A DNA stretch of 6,709 nt from Desulfonatronaceae bacterium UBA663 (GTDB taxonomy: Bacteria > Desulfobacterota > Desulfovibrionia > Desulfovibrionales > Desulfonatronaceae), in the NCBI GenBank assembly GCA_002299865.1, contig DBNV01000048.1, positions 4,445 to 11,153 on the forward strand, read 5' to 3'. Positions 1 through 5,882 of this stretch are shown here, in pieces (positions within the stretch are counted from its first letter, which is position 1; the number at the start of each line of letters is the position of its first letter). The notes under the pieces are model-generated. The model did no database searches. It saw only the letters and a list, made by a program, of their open reading frames with translations, and was not told where the DNA came from. Made by a program: the position numbers and the translations under genes.

Positions 1-561
1 GCCATCATGACCATCTGGATGCACAACATGCCCGACGACAAGGTCAAGGCGGCCTGGATCGACTCCATCAAGCGCATGAAGGACCCGGCCATTGCTCTGT
101 TCTTCGCCGTGGCCCTGGTCTCCATCTTCCGCGGCTCGGGCATTGACGACGACGCCCTAAACCCCCACGGCTACGCCTCCATGCCCCTGGTCATGGCCAA
201 GGCCATGTCCGAGATCGTAGGCAACGCCTGGCCCATGTTCGCCTCCTTTGTTGGCGGCCTGGGCTCGTTCATCACCGGCTCCAACACGGTGTCGAACCTG
301 CTCTTCGCCGAATTCCAGTGGGGCATGGCAAGCCGGCTCGACCTGCCGCACCAGGTCGTCATCGCAGCACAGGTCGTGGGCGGCGCCATGGGCAACATGG
401 TCTGCATCCACAACATTGTGGCCGTGTGCGCAGTGGTGGGCCTCTCCGGCAGGGAAGGCCAAATCCTCAAGCGCACCTTCTGGCCGTTCCTGCTGTACGG
501 CGTTGTGGTCGGCATCGTGGCCGGCTTGATGGCCTTCGTGTTCATTCCGCATCTGTACTAG
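1..561 (+). CDS. L-lactate permease, C-terminal part (5' end outside window)
   Basis: Inner-membrane LctP-family permease that imports lactate, probably with protons. Only the last 186 residues are here; the family is usually about 550 residues, and the frame is open from base 1, so the true start lies upstream. The visible part is strongly hydrophobic. It carries the family's signature block: a glycine-rich segment running into GSFITGSNTVSNLLF (encoded around 262-306), then QVVGGAMGNMVCIHNIVAV (about 370-426), then a short polar loop with GREGQ and a last membrane helix ending near the TAG stop at 559-561. The Met codon at 7 is internal, not a start. The gene is followed after 38 nt by pta, which fits a lactate-to-acetate operon. 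Family assignment is confident; substrate (lactate versus glycolate) is inferred from the family and from the neighbouring acetate-forming genes. Confidence 0.93.
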   Translation, partial: AIMTIWMHNMPDDKVKAAWIDSIKRMKDPAIALFFAVALVSIFRGSGIDDDALNPHGYASMPLVMAKAMSEIVGNAWPMFASFVGGLGSFITGSNTVSNLLFAEFQWGMASRLDLPHQVVIAAQVVGGAMGNMVCIHNIVAVCAVVGLSGREGQILKRTFWPFLLYGVVVGIVAGLMAFVFIPHLY

Positions 562-585
562 CGATGAAACTAAAACCGCCTACCC

Positions 586-591
586 AAAGGA
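586..591 (+). promoter_or_regulatory. Ribosome binding site of pta
   Basis: AAAGGA sits 8 nt before the ATG at 600 and decides the start of pta. A competing in-frame ATG at 564 would add 12 residues, but it lies 2 nt after the permease stop, has no Shine-Dalgarno-like sequence before it, and would place non-homologous residues ahead of the conserved N-terminal strand. Confidence 0.7.
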
Positions 592-599
592 TCCTGAAC

Positions 600-2729
600 A
601 TGGCCAAGAATCTCTTCGTGATCAACATCGAGCCGCGCAGCGGCAAGTCCGCCATTTGTCTCGGATTGATGCAAATGCTCATGCGCCACATCCGCCGCGT
701 GGGGTTCTTTCGTCCGATCATCAGCGTCCAAGGCAACGACAAACGCGACCACGATACAAACCTGATTCTGACCCAGTTTCATCTCAACCAAGCCTACCAA
801 GACGCCTACGCCTACAGCCTGGAACAAGCCTGGGACCTGATCAATCAAAATGAGCACGGCGTGCTCATGGAAAATATCCTTGCCAAATACAAGGCCTTGG
901 AAAAACACTTCGACTTCATTCTCTGCGAAGGCACGGACTTCATCGGCGGGGATTCGGCCTTTGAGTTCGACATCAACGCGGAGATCGCGGCCAACTTGGG
1001 TTCTCCAGTGATTCTGGTGGCCAACGGCCAACGCAAGACCCCCAAGCAGATCGTGGCCCAGACCCAGATCGCCATCGACACCTTCTCCGAGAAAGGGCTG
1101 GATATTCTGGCGACCATCGTCAACCGGGCCGAAAGCCTGGACAAGGATGAAATCATCGGCGGCCTGCGCTGCAAGTACAGACTAAACGAGGAATGCCTGG
1201 CCTACGTCATTCCCGAAGTGCCCTCCTTGGGCAAGCCCACTATCAATGACGTCAAAAAGTGGCTGGACGCCGAGGTCATTACGGGCAAGGAATTTCTGGA
1301 TGTCCAGGTGGACGATTACGTGGTGGCGGCCATGCAGGTGAACAACTTCCTGGAGTATGTCTCCAAGAACTGTCTGGTCATCACGCCGGGGGACCGCTCG
1401 GACATTCTCCTGGGCTGCCTCGCCATCCGACAGTCGCAAACCTATCCGGAGGTGGCCGGGCTGGTCCTCACCGGGGGCATCCGGCCTGCGGCGTCGGTCA
1501 TGAAGCTGCTGGAGGGCTGGACAGGGGTGCCCATGCCCATCCTGACCACGGGTGGACATACGTACAAGACCACCCGGATCCTCATGGAAATGTACGGACG
1601 CATTGAGCCGGGCGACCCAAAAAAAGTGGCCACGGCCCTGGGCGCCTTTGAGGAACATGTGGACACCAAGGAGTTGCTGCAGCGGCTGGAAGCCAAGAAA
1701 TCCACTAAGATCACACCGATCATGTTTGAATATAGTCTGATCGAAAAAGCAAAAGCGGATCGGCGGCACATCGTCCTTCCGGAAGGGGCCTCCACCCGCA
1801 TCCTGCAGGCCGCAGACATTCTCCTGCGCCGCGGCATCGTGGATTTGACCATCCTGGGCCAACCGGAGGACATCCGGGCCAAGGCCGCCCAAATGGACCT
1901 GTCCCTGGAGCAGGCTCGGTTCATCGATCCCGTGGCCTCGGAGATGTTCGAGGACTACCGGCAAACCTATTTTGAACTGCGCAAGGCCAAGGGCATGACC
2001 CGGGACGTGGCCCACGACACCATGGCCGAGCCGACCTACTTCGGGACCATGATGGTCTACAAGGGACATGCCGACGGCATGGTTTCCGGCTCCATCACCA
2101 CTACCCAGCAGACCATCCGCCCCGCCTTGCAGTTCATCAGGACCAAGCCGGGCATTTCCCTGGTGTCTTCGGTTTTTTTCATGTGCATGCCGGACCGGGT
2201 TCTGGTCTTTGGCGACTGCGCCGTGAACCCCAACCCCACGGCCCGACAGTTGGCCGAAATCGCCGTGGCCTCGGCTGAGACGGCCGTGCAATTCGGTGTG
2301 GAGCCTCGAGTGGCCATGCTTTCCTATGCCACGGGTGACTCAGGTTCGGGCCAGGACGTGGACAAGGTCCGGGAGGCCACGGAAATCGCCAAATCTCTAG
2401 CTCCCACCCTGCCCGTCGAAGGCCCGCTCCAATATGACGCGGCCTATGATCCGGACGTGGCCATGACCAAGATGCCCGACTCTCGGGTGGCCGGACGGGC
2501 GACCGTGTTCATCTTCCCGGACTTAAACACCGGCAACAACACCTACAAGGCCGTGCAGCGCGCGGCCCACGCCGTGGCCATCGGCCCGGTGCTCCAGGGC
2601 TTGAACAAGCCGGTGAACGATTTGTCCCGGGGCTGCACCGTGACGGATATCGTAAACACCGTGGCCATCACCGCCATCCAGGCCCAGCACGCCGGTCAGG
2701 CCATCACCGCGCAAGGAAGCCCAGCATGA
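600..2729 (+). CDS. pta: Phosphate acetyltransferase, long three-domain form
   Basis: Cytoplasmic enzyme that interconverts acetyl-CoA plus phosphate with acetyl phosphate plus CoA; with AckA it yields ATP and acetate. The 709-residue length matches the long Pta class (about 700). Residues 1 to about 210 form a P-loop NTPase/dethiobiotin-synthetase-like domain with EPRSGKS at 11-17. About 215-330 is a DRTGG domain with GDRSD at 264-268 and LTGGIRP at 290-296. About 375-700 is the catalytic PTA_PTB domain, with VLPEGASTR at 392-400, DGMVSGSITTT at 492-502, GDCAVNPNPTARQLAEIA at 538-555, SYATGDSGSG at 575-584 and the C-terminal PDLNTGNNTYKAVQR at 640-654. No catalytic block appears missing. The start at 600 is preferred because of the AAAGGA site and the fit of the N-terminus to the family. 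The TGA stop overlaps the ackA start. The frame stays open upstream of 600 into the permease gene, but that stretch is a shadow. Confidence 0.97.
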   Translation: MAKNLFVINIEPRSGKSAICLGLMQMLMRHIRRVGFFRPIISVQGNDKRDHDTNLILTQFHLNQAYQDAYAYSLEQAWDLINQNEHGVLMENILAKYKALEKHFDFILCEGTDFIGGDSAFEFDINAEIAANLGSPVILVANGQRKTPKQIVAQTQIAIDTFSEKGLDILATIVNRAESLDKDEIIGGLRCKYRLNEECLAYVIPEVPSLGKPTINDVKKWLDAEVITGKEFLDVQVDDYVVAAMQVNNFLEYVSKNCLVITPGDRSDILLGCLAIRQSQTYPEVAGLVLTGGIRPAASVMKLLEGWTGVPMPILTTGGHTYKTTRILMEMYGRIEPGDPKKVATALGAFEEHVDTKELLQRLEAKKSTKITPIMFEYSLIEKAKADRRHIVLPEGASTRILQAADILLRRGIVDLTILGQPEDIRAKAAQMDLSLEQARFIDPVASEMFEDYRQTYFELRKAKGMTRDVAHDTMAEPTYFGTMMVYKGHADGMVSGSITTTQQTIRPALQFIRTKPGISLVSSVFFMCMPDRVLVFGDCAVNPNPTARQLAEIAVASAETAVQFGVEPRVAMLSYATGDSGSGQDVDKVREATEIAKSLAPTLPVEGPLQYDAAYDPDVAMTKMPDSRVAGRATVFIFPDLNTGNNTYKAVQRAAHAVAIGPVLQGLNKPVNDLSRGCTVTDIVNTVAITAIQAQHAGQAITAQGSPA
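2713..2717 (+). promoter_or_regulatory. Ribosome binding site of ackA inside pta
   Basis: AAGGA lies 8 nt before the ackA ATG at 2726, within the last codons of pta. Together with the ATGA stop-start overlap it suggests that translation of ackA is coupled to pta. Confidence 0.65.
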
Positions 2730-3973
2730 AGATCCTGGTTTTGAATTCCGGCAGCTCCTCGGTAAAATATCAGCTTCTGGACATGGTTAAGCAACATGTC
2801 TTGGCTTCCGGATTGGTGGAACGCATCGGCGAAAAATCCGGTTCGATACGCCACAAACGCTTTCCGGGCACGGATCAGGAGCAGAGTTTCACCGAGGAAG
2901 CGCCCATTCAGAACCATGCCACCGGGCTGGCCAGGGTGATGCATCTGATCACCGCGCCGGACACCGGCGTGATCACGCATGTTTCACAAATCCAGGGCAT
3001 CGGACACCGCATCGTGCACGGCGGGGAGGCTTTCAGCGCACCGACCCTAGTCAACGACGCGGTCATCAAGGGCATCAAGGCCCAGATTCCCTTGGCCCCG
3101 CTGCATAACCCCGGCGGCTTGGCCGGCATTGAAACGGCCCTGCGCCTTCTGCCCGGCGTGCCCAACGTGGCCGTGTTCGACACCGCCTTTCATCAGAGCA
3201 TGCCGCCGGAAGCCTACCGTTACGCCATCCCCAAGAGTCTCTACACGGAACTGAAAATCAGGCGCTACGGCTTTCACGGCACGTCTCATTTCTATGTGGC
3301 CAAGCAATGCGCACGGACTTTGGGAAAACCCCTCGCCCAAACCTCCTGCGTCACCGTGCATCTGGGCAACGGCTGTTCCATGGCCGCGGTGAAAAACGGG
3401 AAATGCATCGACACGAGCATGGGCCTAACACCACTGGCCGGGCTGGTCATGGGCACCCGCTCCGGGGACGTGGACCCGGCCCTGCACGCCTTCTTGGCAG
3501 ACAGCAAGGGCCTGTCCATCCGTGAAATCGACGCCATTCTGAACAAGCAAAGCGGGCTCAAAGGCATGTGCGGCCATAACGACATGCGCGATATTCATGC
3601 CCGCATCGCCGCGGGCGACACGGACGCGGAACTGGCACTGAAGGTCTTCTGCCGCCGGGTGACGCTGTACCTCGGCCAGTACCTGGCTATTCTGGACGGC
3701 ACGGACGCCATTTGCTTCACTGCGGGCATCGGGGAGAACGACGCGGAGGTCCGCCGCCGCTCTTGCGCCACCCTGTCCGCCGTGGGCGTGAAACTGGACC
3801 AGGAGCGCAACGCATCGGCTCTGCGCGGGCAGGTCGCTGAAATCAACACCCCGGACAGCCCGGTCAAAATCTTTATCCTGCCCACCAACGAAGAACTGGA
3901 AATCGCCAACCAGACCGTTGAGGTGTTGGCGAATGGAGATAAGGTTAAGCACCTCGCCGAACCCCTGGCTTAA
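2726..3973 (+). CDS. ackA: Acetate kinase
   Basis: Cytoplasmic kinase that transfers phosphate from acetyl phosphate to ADP, giving ATP and acetate (reversible). At 415 residues it is close to the usual 400 or so. All family blocks are present: LNSGSSSVKYQL at 6-17 with Asn7, GHRIVHGG at 93-100 with Arg95, VFDTAFHQSMP at 150-160 with Asp152, RRYGFHGTSH at 179-188 with His184, HLGNGCS at 212-218, MGTRSGDVDP at 242-251 with Arg245, the nucleotide-binding AGIGEN at 333-338, and the C-terminal TNEELEIA at 387-394. By family knowledge, Asn7, Arg95, Asp152, His184 and Arg245 correspond to substrate and catalytic residues of the Methanosarcina enzyme. The start is fixed by the conserved N-terminal strand, an AAGGA site 8 nt upstream, and a 4-nt ATGA overlap with pta. 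It is the last gene of the plus-strand operon and is followed by a strong inverted repeat. Confidence 0.98.
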   Translation: MKILVLNSGSSSVKYQLLDMVKQHVLASGLVERIGEKSGSIRHKRFPGTDQEQSFTEEAPIQNHATGLARVMHLITAPDTGVITHVSQIQGIGHRIVHGGEAFSAPTLVNDAVIKGIKAQIPLAPLHNPGGLAGIETALRLLPGVPNVAVFDTAFHQSMPPEAYRYAIPKSLYTELKIRRYGFHGTSHFYVAKQCARTLGKPLAQTSCVTVHLGNGCSMAAVKNGKCIDTSMGLTPLAGLVMGTRSGDVDPALHAFLADSKGLSIREIDAILNKQSGLKGMCGHNDMRDIHARIAAGDTDAELALKVFCRRVTLYLGQYLAILDGTDAICFTAGIGENDAEVRRRSCATLSAVGVKLDQERNASALRGQVAEINTPDSPVKIFILPTNEELEIANQTVEVLANGDKVKHLAEPLA

Positions 3974-4001
3974 GCGTCTGAAATAGCGGTACAATGCCGT
4001 G

Positions 4002-4047
4002 CCAAAGCAAGAGGCCGGGAGCGATTGCTCCCGGCCTCTTGCTTTGG
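4002..4047. terminator. Perfect 21-bp inverted repeat, probable bidirectional terminator
   Basis: Left arm 4002-4022 and right arm 4027-4047 are perfect reverse complements of 21 bases around a GATT loop. The GC-rich core (GAGGCCGGGAGC) is bordered by CCAAAGCAA on one side and TTGCTTTGG on the other. Each strand therefore reads a GC stem followed by a T-rich TTGCTTT segment that can itself pair. It lies 28 nt after the ackA stop and 27 nt beyond the stop of the convergent minus-strand gene, so it can end transcription from both. A classic uninterrupted T-tract is absent, which is the main reservation. Confidence 0.8.
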
Positions 4048-4074
4048 ACAAAACGTCAATGTGAACAGCAATGG

Positions 4075-4362
4075 TTACTGGCGAAGCTCGAATTTTTCAA
4101 AGGCTTTCTCGTAGTCGATAGACTTGCATTCCAGCTTCTCCACCTTGCTGAACGGAGGGCCTTGCAACAGGCGGACGTGCAACTTCCGGATGTTTTCCTC
4201 CGCGCCTTGCGCCAGAATCTCAAAGCGTCCGTCGTGCAGGCTGCGAATCCACCCGGTGATGGAGAGATTTTTGGCTTCGTTCTGCACCCATTCCTTGAAA
4301 TCAACACCTGGGACGGCACTCGCGGATTTTCCGGCAAACACGCAGTTGAGGCTTTTAATCAT
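4075..4362 (-). CDS. Acylphosphatase-family protein with altered active site
   Basis: A 95-residue protein of typical acylphosphatase length (about 90-100). Canonical members hydrolyse acyl phosphates in the cytoplasm. The fold is recognisable by VDFKEWVQNEAKNLSITGWI at 20-39, DGRFEILAQG at 44-53 and LLQGPPFSKVEKLE at 65-78, which match the family blocks around GVGFR, GWVRN, DGxVE and GPP. Two key residues differ. The catalytic Arg of GVGFR is Lys23, and the Asn of GWVRN is Ser41. The phosphate-binding loop GRVQGVGFR is replaced by GKSASAVPGVDFK (11-23), about four residues longer. Activity is therefore doubtful; it may be a binding or regulatory derivative. A strong GGGAGGA site (complement of 4367-4373) precedes the ATG. 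It converges on ackA, whose substrate acetyl phosphate is an acyl phosphate, so a link is tempting but unproven. It appears to have its own promoter. Confidence 0.8.
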   Translation of the reverse strand: MIKSLNCVFAGKSASAVPGVDFKEWVQNEAKNLSITGWIRSLHDGRFEILAQGAEENIRKLHVRLLQGPPFSKVEKLECKSIDYEKAFEKFELRQ

Positions 4363-4366
4363 GTAG

Positions 4367-4373
4367 TCCTCCC
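4367..4373 (-). promoter_or_regulatory. Ribosome binding site of the acylphosphatase-like gene
   Basis: On the minus strand GGGAGGA lies 4 nt before the ATG at 4362-4360. It is the strongest Shine-Dalgarno match in the window and supports this small frame as a real, well-translated gene. Confidence 0.7.
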
Positions 4374-4416
4374 GGATGGTTAAATGTTTGCTGTCTTCGC
4401 ATGCTCAAAAAACATT

Positions 4417-4446
4417 CCGGACAAGACTGTCCCGGACAAGACTGTC
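4417..4446. repeat. Two tandem 15-bp dyad repeats, operator-like
   Basis: CCGGACAAGACTGTC occurs twice head to tail (4417-4431 and 4432-4446) without mismatch. Each copy, with the following C, contains the dyad GGACA-AGAC-TGTCC, whose 5-base arms are perfect complements. The pair begins about 5 nt downstream of the putative -10 box of the minus-strand promoter at 4452-4480, where a bound repressor would block initiation. I cannot name the regulator. On the minus strand the second copy also forms a small hairpin followed by a T6 run, so a role in RNA is possible as well. Confidence 0.6.
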
Positions 4447-4451
4447 CTTTA

Positions 4452-4480
4452 TAAATATTCCTAGTCGGGCAGCTTGTCAA
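4452..4480 (-). promoter_or_regulatory. Probable sigma-70-type promoter of the acylphosphatase-like gene
   Basis: Read on the minus strand, a perfect TTGACA -35 box (4480-4475) is followed by a 17-nt spacer and TATTTA (4457-4452) in an AT-rich patch that continues as TATAAA. The -35 and spacing are ideal; the -10 matches consensus only at its first three bases. It lies in the 170-bp gap between the transporter stop and the acylphosphatase-like start, pointing at the latter, about 90 nt upstream of its ATG. Apart from this promoter and the dyad repeats, I see nothing else in the gap. Confidence 0.55.
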
Positions 4481-4532
4481 AAGTCAAAGATATTCGCAAA
4501 AATGTTCGTGGATGGCAGGCGAGGATTGAGAC

Positions 4533-5882
4533 CTAGACGCCCATGGTTTGAAAGGCCGCCTGTTCCCCACGCCGCTCGTCCATCAGGGCGGAAATGACCC
4601 GGGCCGCCGCAAAAAATACAAGACAGAGCAACACCGCCAGTTGCAAGCCAAATAGAGCCTGAAGCATACCCAGACTCAGAATGCCGAAAATCGCCGCCAG
4701 TTGCACGGCCATGCCCCAGAACCCAAAAAATTCCGCAGCCTTGCCCAAAGGACTCATGCGGCCCACAAGAGCCCTTGCCGAGGATTGCACCGCGCCCAGG
4801 CCCAGCCCGGCCAGGCACCCCACCACGAGAAAAACCTGTTGCGGGTGCACGACAAGGCCGGAAACCCATTGAAGCAGCCCGGCTATCTGAGGCGTGGCGT
4901 AAATCAAGACCACCGCCGCAATCCAGAGCAGCAGCGTCAGATCATAGGTGCGCTTGGCGCCGATGCGGTCCTGCAACAGGCCAAACCCCATGGCTCCAGC
5001 CGCCGCGAAGATCTGGGTCAGCACGAACATCAGCATCTGATACAGCGGCGCCCACCTCACCACCTGGTCTCCGTAGATGAAGGCAAAGCTGATCACGATG
5101 GACAATCCGGCCATGGAAAAGAACAGGGACGCCAAAAAAACCGCCAAATCCCGAAAGCGGCGCAACTCCCGAAACGTCCAGGCCAGGCGTTTGAATCCGC
5201 AACGCACGGATTCGAATTTAGCCAAACGGACCGTATTGTTCTTGGATTCGCGCAACCAGAGAAACGTGGGCAGGGCGCCGACCATGAAAAAAAAGGCGGC
5301 CAGCGGACCGACAAGCCGCAGATTATCGAAATTGTCCTGAGTCACGCCGCCCAGGCCCAGCAGGACGATGCCCGTGGAGATCAGCCCGCCCACATAGCCC
5401 AAGGCCCAGCCGAACCCGGAGATTCGACCCAGTTTATCCGGCGGGCCAAGCCCCGGCAGGAAACCGGCAATGAAGCTCTGACCCACGGCATAGCCGAAAT
5501 TGGAAATGATGATCAGCACGACTCCCAACCAGATCTGCCCCGGCGTCACGAAGTAGAGGCAGGCCGTGGAAAACACGGTGAGAACGTAACTGGCGAAGAG
5601 AAAGCGTTTCTTGGCCGAGGCGTGGTCCATGATCGCTCCGCACACGGGGGCGACCAAGGCCACGAGAGCGTAGCCGACTGAAAGGGACAGGCTCCAGAGC
5701 AAATTGCCCAGGCGGAAGTCCGGCCCGTCGCCGACGATCATCCTGGTGAACACCACCCCAAAAATGACCGTGATGATCAGCGTGGTGTAGGCCTGGCCGG
5801 CGAAGTCGAACATGGCCCAGCCGAAGATTTCCCGCCTGGGAGCCATGGGACGAGGGACTGACGTTTTCCAGGGATCAGGCAT
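4533..5882 (-). CDS. UMF1-family major facilitator transporter
   Basis: Inner-membrane MFS protein of 449 residues from the ATG at 5882-5880, with about 12 hydrophobic segments. It matches the UMF1 (Atg22-like) family: EIFGWAMFDFAGQAYTT at 18-34 mirrors the family's N-terminal W-x-x-YDxANxA motif. GAIMDHASAKKRFL at 82-95 is the loop 2-3 signature, FLPGLGPPDKLGRISGFGWA at 141-160 and LGYVGGL at 161-167 are the helix 4-5 block, and LGAVQSSARALVGRMSPLGKAAEFFGF (362-388) is the C-terminal block. A basic cytoplasmic loop occupies about 211-245. The substrate is unknown for nearly all bacterial members. The start is uncertain: 5882 overlaps the upstream hydrolase stop by 8 nt and lacks a clear Shine-Dalgarno sequence, so reinitiation is likely. 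ATGs at 5912 and 5846 are alternatives. The frame is open further upstream, but those residues look like a shadow of the hydrolase. A T8 run (complement of 5287-5294) encodes the FFF of helix 6. Confidence 0.9.
   Translation of the reverse strand: MPDPWKTSVPRPMAPRREIFGWAMFDFAGQAYTTLIITVIFGVVFTRMIVGDGPDFRLGNLLWSLSLSVGYALVALVAPVCGAIMDHASAKKRFLFASYVLTVFSTACLYFVTPGQIWLGVVLIIISNFGYAVGQSFIAGFLPGLGPPDKLGRISGFGWALGYVGGLISTGIVLLGLGGVTQDNFDNLRLVGPLAAFFFMVGALPTFLWLRESKNNTVRLAKFESVRCGFKRLAWTFRELRRFRDLAVFLASLFFSMAGLSIVISFAFIYGDQVVRWAPLYQMLMFVLTQIFAAAGAMGFGLLQDRIGAKRTYDLTLLLWIAAVVLIYATPQIAGLLQWVSGLVVHPQQVFLVVGCLAGLGLGAVQSSARALVGRMSPLGKAAEFFGFWGMAVQLAAIFGILSLGMLQALFGLQLAVLLCLVFFAAARVISALMDERRGEQAAFQTMGV

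Noticed and set aside
318..599. N-terminal extension of the pta frame by 94 codons, overlapping the lactate permease gene
   Set aside because: The extra residues are low-complexity Arg/Gly/His-rich and typical of an out-of-frame reading of a GC-rich gene. The conserved Pta N-terminus begins at 600 behind a good ribosome site.
610..665. Degenerate P-loop of Pta (EPRSGKS) as a sign of lost function
   Set aside because: The N-terminal domain of long Pta proteins commonly has a non-canonical P-loop, and the catalytic domain is C-terminal, so this is ordinary for the family.
1182..2291. 369-codon open frame antisense to pta
   Set aside because: Rich in Gly, His, Asp and Gln with no recognisable domain. 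It lies fully opposite an intact, strongly conserved gene, so it is a codon-bias shadow.
3994..4383. 129-codon plus-strand open frame across the terminator and opposite the acylphosphatase-like gene
   Set aside because: It begins in the inverted repeat and runs antisense to a small gene with a strong ribosome site and a recognisable fold. No domain is seen in it.
4417..4446. Possible CRISPR array or mobile element end
   Set aside because: There are only two units of 15 bp with no spacers, no target-site duplication and no transposase nearby. A regulatory dyad explains it better.
4701..5681. 326-codon plus-strand open frame opposite the UMF1 transporter
   Set aside because: Composition is Gln/Arg/His/Gly-rich and hydrophilic, the mirror of a membrane protein gene. 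No ribosome site or domain is seen, and the opposite strand encodes a clear transporter.
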